Shown one piece after another: positions 9,546 through 17,323 of a DNA stretch of 64,000 bases (positions are counted from its first letter, which is position 1; each line of letters begins with the position of its first letter). The stretch comes from Tissierella sp032104385 (lineage in GTDB: Bacteria > Bacillota > Clostridia > Tissierellales > Tissierellaceae). A program made the translations under genes and the position numbers. The stretch spans positions 111,621 through 175,620 of the forward strand of contig NZ_DAMCHJ010000006.1 in NCBI RefSeq assembly GCF_032104385.1, given 5' to 3'. The notes below the pieces were generated by a model. The model did no database searches, was not told where the DNA came from, and worked only from the letters and a program-made list of their open reading frames with translations.

Positions 9546-10838
9546 ATGAAGTATCAAGAGGCTTTGGAATATATTAATGACAAAAATAAATATGGCTCAA
9601 GACTTGGACTTGATTCAATAGGTAAGCTTTTGAGTCTTTTAGGAAATCCTCAAGAGGGATTAAAATATATTCATATAGGTGGAACAAATGGAAAGGGTTC
9701 CACCTCCTCTTATTTAGCTCATATGCTAGAGTCAGGAGGATATAATGTAGGATTATTTACATCACCTTATATAGAGAGATTTAACGAACGTATACAAATA
9801 AACGGGCAAGATATACCAGATGATATTCTTGGAAACATAACAGGCTTAATTAAGGAAAAAGCCGATATTATGGTAGAAGAAGGCTTTGAACACCCTACGA
9901 CTTTTGAAATAGTTACTGCAATAGGATTTATGTATTTCAAACAAGAACAGGTAGATTATGTAGTGTTAGAAGTTGGACTAGGAGGTAGATATGATTCTAC
10001 TAATATTATTTCTTCACCATTAGCCTCGGTTATTACAACTATAGATTATGACCATATAGATGTTTTAGGTGATACTTTAGATAAAATTGCTTATCAGAAG
10101 GCAGGGATAATAAAGGAGAACTCAATAGTGGTTTCTTATCCTCAAGTAGAAGAGGCGCTGCAAGTTATAAAAGAAGTGTCAAATGAAATGAAAGCAGAAT
10201 TTTATTTGTGTCCAATGGAAAATATTAAAATAAGAGATATCTCTGGCATGGGAGCTAGTTTTGATTTTCATTATGAAAATACAAATATGAAAGATATAAA
10301 GATTTCCATGCTAGGTGAGTATCAGATATATAATGCTACCTTGGCTCTAACAACATTATTGATTTTAAAGGAAAAAGGTTTAGTAGATATTTCTGAAGAG
10401 CAGATAAGGGAAGGTTTAATAAATACTAAGTGGCCTGGTAGGCTTGAGGTTATGAGAAGGAACCCAATATTCTTGATAGACGGTGCTCATAATGTGCAAG
10501 GCATTGCTCAATTAAAGAAAGCTATTAGTCTATTTAAATATAAACGTCTAATATTGGGTGTAGGAATATTAAAGGATAAAGACTCCTCTCATATGGTTGA
10601 ATTATTAGCTCCTATGGCGGATGAAATTGTAGTCACAGAAGTCAATATGCCTAGAAAGTTAGATGCAGAGGAACTAGCAGAAGAAATATCAAAATATAAT
10701 AAAAATATTTTGATAGAGAAGGATATAAAAAAGGCCATAGAAAAAACTCTGGAGTTAGCCGAGAAGGATGATATGATAGTATTTGGTGGGTCACTATATT
10801 TAATAGGAGAAGTAAGGAGTATAATAAAACTACTGTAG
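9546..10838 (+). CDS. folC: Bifunctional dihydrofolate/folylpolyglutamate synthase
   Basis: The 430-residue Mur-ligase-like enzyme adds glutamate to dihydropteroate and folates, using ATP. The P-loop GGTNGKGST is at residues 45-53, and FTSPYIERFNERIQ and VLEVGLGGRYDSTN are the usual FolC motifs; DGAHN marks the C-terminal domain. The start follows GGCGGAGG by 6-7 bases. Directly downstream of valS in the same transcription unit, a common clostridial/Bacillus arrangement. A terminator overlaps its last codons. Confidence 0.95.
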   Translation: MKYQEALEYINDKNKYGSRLGLDSIGKLLSLLGNPQEGLKYIHIGGTNGKGSTSSYLAHMLESGGYNVGLFTSPYIERFNERIQINGQDIPDDILGNITGLIKEKADIMVEEGFEHPTTFEIVTAIGFMYFKQEQVDYVVLEVGLGGRYDSTNIISSPLASVITTIDYDHIDVLGDTLDKIAYQKAGIIKENSIVVSYPQVEEALQVIKEVSNEMKAEFYLCPMENIKIRDISGMGASFDFHYENTNMKDIKISMLGEYQIYNATLALTTLLILKEKGLVDISEEQIREGLINTKWPGRLEVMRRNPIFLIDGAHNVQGIAQLKKAISLFKYKRLILGVGILKDKDSSHMVELLAPMADEIVVTEVNMPRKLDAEELAEEISKYNKNILIEKDIKKAIEKTLELAEKDDMIVFGGSLYLIGEVRSIIKLL

Positions 10839-10860
10839 CTTAGGCATAGTAGTTTTTTTA
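10826..10860 (+). terminator. Terminator of the valS-folC operon
   Basis: AAAACTACT pairs with AGTAGTTTT (10848-10856) around a 13-base loop, followed by a T-run. The left arm overlaps the folC stop. Confidence 0.75.
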
Positions 10861-10915
10861 ACTTCACCAATATATCATCTACTGCATAAATTACTTATAT
10901 ACAGGGGGTGATATA

Positions 10916-11836
10916 TTGACTTATCATAAAATATTAATAGCTAATACTGGTGAAGATAGTTTGACAATGATAGATAAGTCTATTTCTAAAACGATTTTTC
11001 TATCTAAGCTTATAGAAGAAAAAGGAGATAATTGGATTCAAGAAGGTAATAGATTAGGGCCATATGATATTGATATGGGAGAAGAAGATCATATATATAT
11101 TGCTAATTCTTATGATAACTCTATTATGAAAATAGATTTACAGAATATTAAGCTATTGGGCATTCTCAAAGTAGGAAAAAATCCTACCTGTATAAAAAAA
11201 TTTAGAAATAAAATTTATGTTGCTAATAGTGATTCTAACTCCATATCTATTATTGATGAAAATACATTTTCATTAATAGAAAATATATCAGTAGGAGAAA
11301 AACCTACTGATATTCAAATAGATGAAGAAGGTTTAAGAATTTTTATTTTAAATGGTAATTGTTATACAATAAATGTATTAAATTTAGATACAGAAAAGAT
11401 ATCTTCTATAATTTTAAGTAATCAACCAGTAAAAATGGTTATAGAAGATAAAAGACTATTTGTCTTGTCCTATATAAATAATGGAATCAGTAACTATAGC
11501 AATTTATCAGAATTGAAGGCTGAAGACTATAGAACTATAATGAGTATAGATTTAAAAGGAATCTTTGGTGATTTTGTCAAAATACAAGGGGAAGAATTAT
11601 TTTATCTCTCCAATATGGAAGATGGATATATTTATAGGATTTTTATAGGTAAAGAAGTAAGTATTTCTAAAATTTATTTAGGAGGTATGCCAAATAATAT
11701 TAAATGGGATAAAAAAACAAAGCTTTATATTGCTAATATATTAAATAATAACTTAACTATACTAGACAAATCAAATAACCAAATAATAGATAATATTAGA
11801 GTAGGAAAAGAACCAAATGGTATTCTCCTACTCTAA
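10916..11836 (+). CDS. YncE-like beta-propeller protein
   Basis: The 306-residue protein is built of repeated blades with the signature [I/V]AN-x3-[D/N]-S/N-[I/L]-x-[I/M]-ID (IANTGEDSLTMID, IANSYDNSIMKID, VANSDSNSISIID, IANILNNNLTILD) interleaved with VGxxPT/N steps. This is the YVTN/YncE-type beta-propeller. No signal peptide or anchor is visible, so it is probably cytoplasmic or released otherwise; function is unknown. The start is TTG at 10916, placed after GGGGGTGAT. Its last 9 bases overlap the end of the convergent DUF4364 gene. Confidence 0.75.
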   Translation: MTYHKILIANTGEDSLTMIDKSISKTIFLSKLIEEKGDNWIQEGNRLGPYDIDMGEEDHIYIANSYDNSIMKIDLQNIKLLGILKVGKNPTCIKKFRNKIYVANSDSNSISIIDENTFSLIENISVGEKPTDIQIDEEGLRIFILNGNCYTINVLNLDTEKISSIILSNQPVKMVIEDKRLFVLSYINNGISNYSNLSELKAEDYRTIMSIDLKGIFGDFVKIQGEELFYLSNMEDGYIYRIFIGKEVSISKIYLGGMPNNIKWDKKTKLYIANILNNNLTILDKSNNQIIDNIRVGKEPNGILLL

Positions 11837-12376
11837 TGGAGTTGTTTTTTCATCTATAAGTATATTAATTATATTTTTATATATAAAGTCTGGAGTTTCT
11901 TTCCATTTAGAACAGATTAATTCCACTTGTTTTTTTGTTGGAACATCTAAATATAGACTAAATAGTGTTTCTTCATTTTCTATTAATTTTAAATTTACCA
12001 CATATTGATTATTTGCTTTTTCAAAATAATCTGTGATGACTTGGGTTTCAATTTTATTTTTCTTTTCAATTTTATTAAATTCTTTATTTAATTCCTCTTT
12101 AATTTTACTTGAGATTCTATCCTCAAAATAAGATAGAGCTATTTCACCCTTTTCTAATATATTATATACTTCCTTTGAGTTATTATCTATTATTTCTATA
12201 AATTTTGATTCAACTAATTCAATTAAATATTGTTGTACTAAAAAGAAATTCATATAGTTTTTTTCTAATACAAATTCAATTATTTCACTATTAGTAAATG
12301 AAGCAGGAGATACTTTTATTATATATAATAAAAGTAATTTATTTTGTGCTAATTCTTCGGTATTTTCAATAAACAT
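11828..12376 (-). CDS. DUF4364 family protein
   Basis: The 182-residue soluble protein matches the DUF4364 family of Clostridia: an N-terminal winged-helix-like part (NKLLLLYIIKVSPASFTNSEI) and a C-terminal half with beta strands (YVVNLKLIENEETLFSLYLDVP). Function is unknown; a DNA-binding or regulatory role is plausible from the fold. AGAGGTG precedes the start on the minus strand. It overlaps the propeller gene tail to tail by 9 bases. It is the last intact chromosomal gene before the integrated element. Confidence 0.8.
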   Translation of the reverse strand: MFIENTEELAQNKLLLLYIIKVSPASFTNSEIIEFVLEKNYMNFFLVQQYLIELVESKFIEIIDNNSKEVYNILEKGEIALSYFEDRISSKIKEELNKEFNKIEKKNKIETQVITDYFEKANNQYVVNLKLIENEETLFSLYLDVPTKKQVELICSKWKETPDFIYKNIINILIDEKTTPLE

Positions 12377-12492
12377 TATTTAACACCTCTTTTTATGAGC
12401 TATATCAATATATTATATCATAATAAAAAGAGAAGGTAAATACTTCTACAACCCATGTATTTGCAACAGTTCGTTTTGTTTCGTCAAAAATA

Positions 12493-13020
12493 TTACTTAA
12501 AAATAGAATTTATATTTTTAATAGCATTATCCATGATATTATCAGTAACATGAGAGTAAATTTTCATTACAATTTTTACAGTATTACCTAATAGTTTAGC
12601 TATGGTTTTGAAATCTACTCCATTAGCAATTAATAAAGCTGGATAATTATGCCTCGTATCATGTATAGAATTCTCATATGCATTTTTTGATACGAGTGTT
12701 TATGGTTGAAGTTGATCCTTCAGATACAACCGTCTTACCAATACAATATTTTATATGAAAGTAAGTGATTTGTGAAAGTGGTACATCCTACATTTTAAAA
12801 GTATATTATTGTATAGCAATATGTATCAATAGGGTTTGGAATTTTATATACTTTTTTGATCTATGTTTAGGAACATATATACAACTTTTTTAATATTAGA
12901 TTTCTTTTTAAAATCTTGTTTAGATTTTTGTTTCCATTTTCCCGTATTATCTTTATAAGAAATGATAAATTGTATACCTTTATTCTTTTATCTATAGGTG
13001 ATATTATAATCCTTGCTCAT
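12493..13020 (-). pseudogene. Decayed tyrosine-recombinase integrase
   Basis: Read on the minus strand, 13020-12850 encodes an integrase-like N-terminal arm (YKDNTGKWKQKSKQDFKKK) after an in-frame stop. 12830-12690 encodes a middle piece ending SEGSTSTINTRIKK, and 12690-12493, in another frame, encodes the catalytic C-terminus. That last piece has HDTRHNYPALLIANGVD and a nucleophile-like Y in KIYSHVTD. A full integrase of this type has about 380 residues; here about 170 codons remain, with at least one frameshift, stop codons and an internal deletion. It cannot excise the element. Position next to an Xre repressor is typical for the lysogeny end of a prophage. Confidence 0.85.
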
Positions 13021-13217
13021 CCTCCTTCGTTATTCAATAACTTATCTAATAATTCATTAGGGGTTATTTGTAAAGCATCGGCAAGTTTAATTAGTTTAGT
13101 TATCGTCAAACCTCCTATATCACCTCTTTCTATTTTACTTATATAAACTTGGGTAACCCCTATTCTATCTCCTAACTGTTTTTGAGTTAATCTCCTATTA
13201 ATTCTTAACGTTTTCAC
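13017..13217 (-). CDS. Small Xre-family DNA-binding protein
   Basis: The 66-residue protein is essentially one Cro/CI-type helix-turn-helix domain (LTQKQLGDRIGVTQVYISKIERG, then ITKLIKLADALQITPNELL). It starts with GTG at 13217 behind GGAAGTG on the minus strand. It is probably a regulator of lysogeny or of the divergent small gene at 13435; a 15-bp palindrome (13294-13308) in the intergenic region may be its operator. The integrase remnant begins at its stop codon. Confidence 0.8.
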   Translation of the reverse strand: MKTLRINRRLTQKQLGDRIGVTQVYISKIERGDIGGLTITKLIKLADALQITPNELLDKLLNNEGG

Positions 13218-13293
13218 TTTCGTATCACTTCCGACTTTATTATGTCGAACATTGGCGAAAATTTCTACTAGAAATACATGGTTTGTCGATAGT

Positions 13294-13308
13294 ATAACTA
13301 CTAGTTAT
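13294..13308. promoter_or_regulatory. Palindromic operator candidate
   Basis: ATAACTA-C-TAGTTAT is a perfect 15-bp palindrome in the divergent region between the small Xre gene and the SOS-type promoter. It could be bound by the Xre protein; inferred only. Confidence 0.4.
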
Positions 13309-13350
13309 ATTTTTTCTGATACAATTATATTAAAGAAAATATTTTCTTAA

Positions 13351-13398
13351 TTGCTTTTTTATGTAAATTTTTGTATAATGTTTGTAGAACGCCAGTTC
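13351..13398 (+). promoter_or_regulatory. Promoter with LexA (SOS) box
   Basis: TTGCTT (13351-13356) and TATAAT (13374-13379) are 17 bases apart. GAACgccaGTTC (13387-13398), matching the Gram-positive LexA box GAAC-N4-GTTC, begins 8 bases after the -10 box, over the expected transcription start. This should make the downstream 37-codon gene DNA-damage inducible. Confidence 0.7.
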
Positions 13399-13434
13399 GA
13401 GACGTTAGTTTGTGCGAAAAAAAGGGGGATACAT

Positions 13435-13548
13435 ATGAAAAAGAAAGATGGAATTATAATAGAATTGACAATAATAATTGAACAACTAGATGTTCTCAAT
13501 TTATTACGGCTACTGGATTTTGCTAGAGCTTTAAAAAGAAAAATATAA
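13435..13548 (+). CDS. 37-residue protein under SOS-type promoter
   Basis: The ATG at 13435 follows AAAGGGGGAT by normal distance, giving a 37-residue protein with a hydrophobic, leucine-rich amphipathic helix (IIIEQLDVLNLLRLLDFARAL) and a basic end; upstream in-frame ATGs lack a ribosome binding site. It lies under a strong promoter with a LexA box and faces the repressor gene at 13591. I do not recognise a family. A small anti-repressor that frees the tail operon on DNA damage would fit the context, but that is inference. Confidence 0.65.
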   Translation: MKKKDGIIIELTIIIEQLDVLNLLRLLDFARALKRKI

Positions 13549-13555
13549 TAAAGAT

Positions 13556-13580
13556 AAATGACCATTAAGGTCATTTTATT
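13556..13580. terminator. Terminator between convergent genes
   Basis: AAATGACC (13556-13563) pairs with GGTCATTT (13569-13576) around a 5-base loop, followed by TATTTTA. It lies between the 37-residue gene and the minus-strand repressor. Confidence 0.7.
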
Positions 13581-13590
13581 TTATCAATTT

Positions 13591-13959
13591 TTATTGTTTT
13601 TTAATAAGTTCATCAAATAAAATTCTAAATGCTTCTTTATATTTTTCATCAAGCTTCAAGTATGATAGTATTATTGCTTTATCTTTAGGGTTAATGTTTC
13701 CTAGACTTTCAACGATAGCTTCGATAAAAGAAGTTTCGTTGCTTCTCATTTCACCTATTCCAAATCGTAACCATTCTTCATTGACCCCAAACTCTCTACA
13801 GATATCATTTACTATTCTATCAGTTATATTTCTAGTCCCTTTTTCTAAAGCGGAGATATGAGCCCTAGATTTAATATTTATTCTTTCTCCAAACTCTTCT
13901 TGTGTTAATTCTAAAAATTCCCTTAGTTTTTTTAACCTATTATTAATTTCTGATTTCAT
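13591..13959 (-). CDS. Xre-family phage repressor
   Basis: The 122-residue protein has an N-terminal helix-turn-helix of the Cro/CI type (LTQEEFGERINIKSRAHISALEKGTRNI; then EFGVNEEWLRFGIGEM) and a C-terminal helical tail (PKDKAIILSYLKLDEKYKEAFRILFDEL) suited to dimerisation. There is no peptidase domain, so it cannot be cleaved by RecA-stimulated autolysis. AGGAGG precedes the start. It faces the early promoter at 14054 across a 21-bp palindrome and is the likely main repressor of the element. Confidence 0.85.
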   Translation of the reverse strand: MKSEINNRLKKLREFLELTQEEFGERINIKSRAHISALEKGTRNITDRIVNDICREFGVNEEWLRFGIGEMRSNETSFIEAIVESLGNINPKDKAIILSYLKLDEKYKEAFRILFDELIKKQ

Positions 13960-14005
13960 TATTTTTATTCCTCCTATTACCTTATATATGATAATATATC
14001 ATATG

Positions 14006-14026
14006 TTTGTTTGCATTGCAAACAAA
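14006..14026. promoter_or_regulatory. Operator palindrome between repressor and early promoter
   Basis: TTTGTTTGCA-T-TGCAAACAAA is a perfect 21-bp palindrome. It sits between the divergent repressor gene and the early promoter, where a repressor operator is expected. Confidence 0.65.
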
Positions 14027-14053
14027 TTATTTTTATAAAGTTACAAAAAATAC

Positions 14054-14082
14054 TTGACGATGTCATCAAAGCAACTTATAAT
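14054..14082 (+). promoter_or_regulatory. Early promoter of the element
   Basis: TTGACG (14054-14059) and TATAAT (14077-14082) are 17 bases apart, upstream of the 49-residue gene with its GAGGAGGT ribosome binding site. Confidence 0.75.
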
Positions 14083-14113
14083 GTAATCAAAAGGAACTGA
14101 GGAGGTTGTAAAT

Positions 14114-14263
14114 ATGACAGTAAAAGAAAAGAATGACTTAAATAGTCAGGTCAAGGATTTTATGAAAAAGCTTGAATCTATAAACGAAAAAGATAAAGAT
14201 ATAATACTGGCTTCTTTAAAAGGCATGTTGTTAGTAGCAGATATAAAAAAGGAGATGAAATAA
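14114..14263 (+). CDS. Small hypothetical phage-type protein (49 aa)
   Basis: The ATG at 14114 follows TGAGGAGGTTGTAAAT. The 49-residue protein is helical and charged (LNSQVKDFMKKLESINEKDKDIILASLKG). It is the first gene behind the early promoter and operator and precedes the ArpU-like regulator by 21 bases. Small proteins of this kind at the immediate-early position are common in Clostridium/Bacillus phages; the segment KDKDIILASLKG resembles the tail of the repressor at 13591 (PKDKAIILSYLK), which may point to heterodimer formation or shared ancestry. No function is assigned. Confidence 0.7.
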   Translation: MTVKEKNDLNSQVKDFMKKLESINEKDKDIILASLKGMLLVADIKKEMK

Positions 14264-14284
14264 TAAGCAGAGGGGGAAAAGATA

Positions 14285-14788
14285 ATGAGTAATATGTATA
14301 ACGGAGTAGAAAAAATGCTATATAGTTATTATAAAACAAAAAAAAGAATAGATGGTTTGAAAAGCAGACTTATTAGAATAGAAAATAGAATAGAGAGATT
14401 AACAAAGGACATAAAAGAATGTAACATAGATTTAGAAGATACTATAAAGGCTATAGACTATTCAAGAGATATAGTACAAGGAAATATAGTTTCTAATATA
14501 GAAATAGAACTAGAAAGAGCTGTAGATAATATACTTAAAGAAATAGAAGATAACATAAGAGATAAATATAAGACAAAAAGTAAAATTACTAATTTACAGA
14601 AAAAGATAGATAATATAGATACAATGCTAGAAGAACTAACAGAAGAAGAGGCACAAATACTAAAGCTAAGATATTCGGAAAAGCTAAGTGACAATAGAAT
14701 ATCATATATAATTAATATGAGTAGATCTACAGTACAGAGAAAGCGGATAGAGTTAATAAATAATTTAAGTGAAATAATGAGCAAATAA
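14285..14788 (+). CDS. ArpU/sigma-70 region-4-like phage transcription activator
   Basis: The 167-residue protein has a long coiled-coil-like N-terminal two thirds and a C-terminal helix-turn-helix of the sigma region 4/ArpU type (EEAQILKLRYSEKLSDNRISYIINMSRSTVQRKR). Phage proteins of this design switch on the late (structural and lysis) genes. It lies at the end of the early unit, followed by a terminator and a gene-free stretch before the tail operon, which is the expected target. The chosen ATG has GAGGGGG upstream. Confidence 0.75.
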   Translation: MSNMYNGVEKMLYSYYKTKKRIDGLKSRLIRIENRIERLTKDIKECNIDLEDTIKAIDYSRDIVQGNIVSNIEIELERAVDNILKEIEDNIRDKYKTKSKITNLQKKIDNIDTMLEELTEEEAQILKLRYSEKLSDNRISYIINMSRSTVQRKRIELINNLSEIMSK

Positions 14789-14892
14789 TGAGCAGAAAAC
14801 AGGCAAAACATCAAGTAAAAGTATAGTATAATGATAGTGTAAGAAAAGTATCAAATAGGAACTTACTTAATTGGTAAGATAAATTACTTACA

Positions 14893-14920
14893 AAAGGCTG
14901 CTGTTCAAAGTAGCCTTTAT
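14893..14920 (+). terminator. Terminator of the early unit
   Basis: AAAGGCT (14893-14899) pairs with AGCCTTT (14912-14918), followed by ATTATTTAT. It lies about 100 bases after the regulator gene. Confidence 0.6.
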
Positions 14921-15261
14921 TATTTATAATTCAAGAAAATAGAGATATAAGAAAGAACTTATAGTTTTATAAATAGGTATTTTGATTATTAGTGGCTTAG
15001 ATTTAATAGTTATAGCTGCTTTTTTATTGCCTAAAATTATAGAAATTTATGTCTTGAGCAGTTAACGTTTATGTAAAAAAATTAGTTAACCATGTCTATC
15101 TATTAAATAATAGTTATAGAATTATAAATAAAAATTATAAAAATATGATTCTATTAAAGAATATTGTTTTGAAAGGGGTGATTAAATATGAGAAGAGAAA
15201 GACTATAAGGATATACAGTGTTTTGTAGATGAATTGTTATATGAAGATAGGAGGTGATAGG
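14921..15261. other. Gene-free stretch where head genes would be expected
   Basis: No long open frame is present. A 27-codon frame at 14982-15065 encodes one hydrophobic helix but has no ribosome binding site. Two AGTTAAC motifs (15060-15066 and 15084-15090) are spaced 24 bases apart and could be an activator site. At 15188 an ATG behind AAAGGGGTGAT runs only six codons before a stop, which looks like the stub of a deleted gene. The late promoter of the tail operon is probably in this stretch. Confidence 0.45.
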
Positions 15262-15696
15262 ATGATCAAATATAGAGAAATAGCTAAAGCTATAGTAGAA
15301 AAATTGGAGAAACATACAAGTATAAAGGTGTTAAGTAATAATGAAGGTGTAAATAGACCTTCATTTTTCATGTCATTTGATAAGATGAAATCCACTGATT
15401 TTATGAGAGAAACTTTAGATAGAACAATTACTGTAAAAATACATTACTTCTCATCTACAATAGATAACAATGAAATTGAATTATTTGATATGCAGGATAA
15501 ATTGAACAAAATATTTTTAGAAGATAATTTAATTAAAGTAAATGAATACATGGAGATAGAAGTAGATGAATTAAATTTTAGTATAACTGATAAGGTACTA
15601 CAGTGTTATTTTGATATAAGAATAAGTGAAGCCTACAATAGAATTGATGATAGACCATATATGAAAGAATTAGAAATTAATAATAAATTAAATTAG
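15262..15696 (+). CDS. Phage tail terminator-like protein (DUF6838 type)
   Basis: The 144-residue protein (start ATG 15262 behind AGGAGGTGATAGG; the ATG at 15229 has no ribosome binding site) has the pattern of the small neck/tail-terminator protein found just before the sheath gene in PBSX-type clusters (MIKYREIAKAIVEKL, then alternating strands VKIHYFSS and CYFDIRISEAY). It would cap the tail tube and sheath. In a headless particle this cap could also seal the upper end of the tail. It is the first gene of the tail operon; the sheath gene starts 15 bases later. Confidence 0.7.
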   Translation: MIKYREIAKAIVEKLEKHTSIKVLSNNEGVNRPSFFMSFDKMKSTDFMRETLDRTITVKIHYFSSTIDNNEIELFDMQDKLNKIFLEDNLIKVNEYMEIEVDELNFSITDKVLQCYFDIRISEAYNRIDDRPYMKELEINNKLN

Positions 15697-15711
15697 AAAG
15701 GATGATGAGTT

Positions 15712-16791
15712 ATGGCAGATATTGGTATGCCTAAAATTGATATTATTTTTAAATCACTTGGTGCTAGCGCGATACAACGCTTAGAAGGGGGAAGGACAGC
15801 AGTACTAATAATCAAAGATAGCACAGATAAAACATTTACATTTGCAGAATATAAGAGCACTGCAGATTTGGACTCAAAAGAACAAAAAAAATATACAGTA
15901 GAAAATATACAGTATATTAAAGATGTACTAGAAGGAACACCTAAAAAAGTCTTAGTTGCGAGAATGGATATACCTACAACAGAAGGTGAAAGTGGACTAG
16001 CAGACTTATTAAAAGTAATTAAAGGCAAAATTGAAATGAATTGTTGGGTAGGTATAGCAGATGCAACTCAACAGGAAACAGATGATTTAATTAGTTTTGT
16101 AAAAGATAGTGTAAAGAATGACAAAAAAAGGTACAAAGCTTTAGTTTATAAGGCTAATGCTAGTGACGACATGCATGTTATCAATCTAACTAATGAGGAT
16201 GCAAGCAAATATGTACCATATTTATTAGGTTATCTTGCAGGCTTAAGCTTAGATATGTCTACTATTGCAAAACCTTTACAAAAGTTAGATATGATAAAAG
16301 AACATGATGATCTAGAAGAAGCAATAAATAAAGGTGAATTTGTTCTTTATAATGATGAGGGAGAGGTTAGAGTTGCTAGAGGGATTAACTCATTAGTTAC
16401 AACTGGACAAGGTATTACTGATGATATGAAATTCATCCTAATTATAGAGGTTATGGATTTAATCTATACAGATATATATACTACTTGGAAAAACAGCTAT
16501 AAGGGTAAATACAAGAATTCATTAGATAATCAAATGCTTTTAATTGGAGCTATTAATTCATATTTTAAAGCATTAGCCAATGATTTGTTATTAGATCCTA
16601 ATTTTAATAATAAGGCTATGGTTGATATAGAACAGCAAAGGTTAAATAATATACCTAAATACGGCGAAGAAGTAAAGGCTTGGGATGATAATAAAGTTAT
16701 GGAAATGACAGTTGGCACAAATGTTTATCTAACAGGAAACATAAAAATATTAAATGCTATGGAAGATTTTAAATTTGAAATAGAAATGTAG
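15712..16791 (+). CDS. Contractile tail sheath protein (XkdK-like)
   Basis: The 359-residue protein matches the PBSX XkdK sheath: a gly-rich N-terminal domain (GRTAVLIIKDS), a middle domain starting near residue 90 (GLADLLKVIKGKIEMNCWVGIADATQ), a central YLAGLSLDMSTI motif and a C-terminal handshake domain (GTNVYLTGNIKILNAMEDFKFEIEM). The sheath contracts to drive the tube through the target envelope. Length is short, as usual for simple PBSX-like sheaths. The tube gene follows 23 bases downstream. Confidence 0.93.
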   Translation: MADIGMPKIDIIFKSLGASAIQRLEGGRTAVLIIKDSTDKTFTFAEYKSTADLDSKEQKKYTVENIQYIKDVLEGTPKKVLVARMDIPTTEGESGLADLLKVIKGKIEMNCWVGIADATQQETDDLISFVKDSVKNDKKRYKALVYKANASDDMHVINLTNEDASKYVPYLLGYLAGLSLDMSTIAKPLQKLDMIKEHDDLEEAINKGEFVLYNDEGEVRVARGINSLVTTGQGITDDMKFILIIEVMDLIYTDIYTTWKNSYKGKYKNSLDNQMLLIGAINSYFKALANDLLLDPNFNNKAMVDIEQQRLNNIPKYGEEVKAWDDNKVMEMTVGTNVYLTGNIKILNAMEDFKFEIEM

Positions 16792-16814
16792 AAATATAGA
16801 AAGGATGGTAAAGT

Positions 16815-17243
16815 ATGAGCGCAAACAATAGAAGTAATCAATATTGGAATGGGTCTAATGGGGATTTATGGGTCAATGATACCGATTGGGACAAAGTTAA
16901 ATCATTTGAATTAAAAATGCTAATGGAATGGGAAGATGTACCTAACGGACTATCTACGGATAGAGTCTTAATGGGTTATAGCTATGAAGGAAGCTTCACC
17001 TATAGAAAATCAGATAAAAACTATAATAAAGCAATAGACTTATTATTTGAAGAATATGCAGCAGGAAGAGTTCCAGACGTATCAATTGTGAGTAAAGCAT
17101 ATAATAGGGCAACAGGAAAAACACAGCGTATAAAGATTACAGGGCTAACCTTTGATGAAGTCACCTTACAGTCTTGGGAGGAAAGAGCTGTTGGAGAAAT
17201 AGAAATGCCATTTAAAGCAAGTGATGTAGAAATACTGCAATAA
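16815..17243 (+). CDS. Tail tube protein (XkdM-like)
   Basis: The 142-residue protein matches XkdM/DUF2001 tail tube proteins (NRSNQYWNGSNGDLWVN at the N-terminus, a beta-rich core, and the C-terminal EERAVGEIEMPFKASDVEIL). It polymerises to form the inner tube within the sheath. GAAAGGATGG precedes the start. It is followed by a stable hairpin before the chaperone gene. Confidence 0.93.
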   Translation: MSANNRSNQYWNGSNGDLWVNDTDWDKVKSFELKMLMEWEDVPNGLSTDRVLMGYSYEGSFTYRKSDKNYNKAIDLLFEEYAAGRVPDVSIVSKAYNRATGKTQRIKITGLTFDEVTLQSWEERAVGEIEMPFKASDVEILQ

Positions 17244-17263
17244 TAAACACTTTGCAAAAATTA

Positions 17264-17300
17264 AACGCCTTAGAATACAATCTAGGGCGTTGATTATTTT
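17264..17300 (+). terminator. Intra-operon hairpin between tube and chaperone genes
   Basis: AACGCCTTAGA (17264-17274) pairs over 11 bp (one G.U) with TCTAGGGCGTT (17281-17291), then TGATTATTTTTA. A leaky terminator here would lower expression of downstream genes relative to sheath and tube. Confidence 0.55.
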
Positions 17301-17323
17301 TAAAATGAAAGGATGAGGGATTT

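Noticed and set aside
11817..12008. Plus-strand open frame across the end of the propeller gene
   Set aside because: Antisense to the DUF4364 gene, with no ribosome binding site.
14982..15065. 27-codon hydrophobic peptide
   Set aside because: No ribosome binding site and no sign of coding beyond hydrophobic composition.
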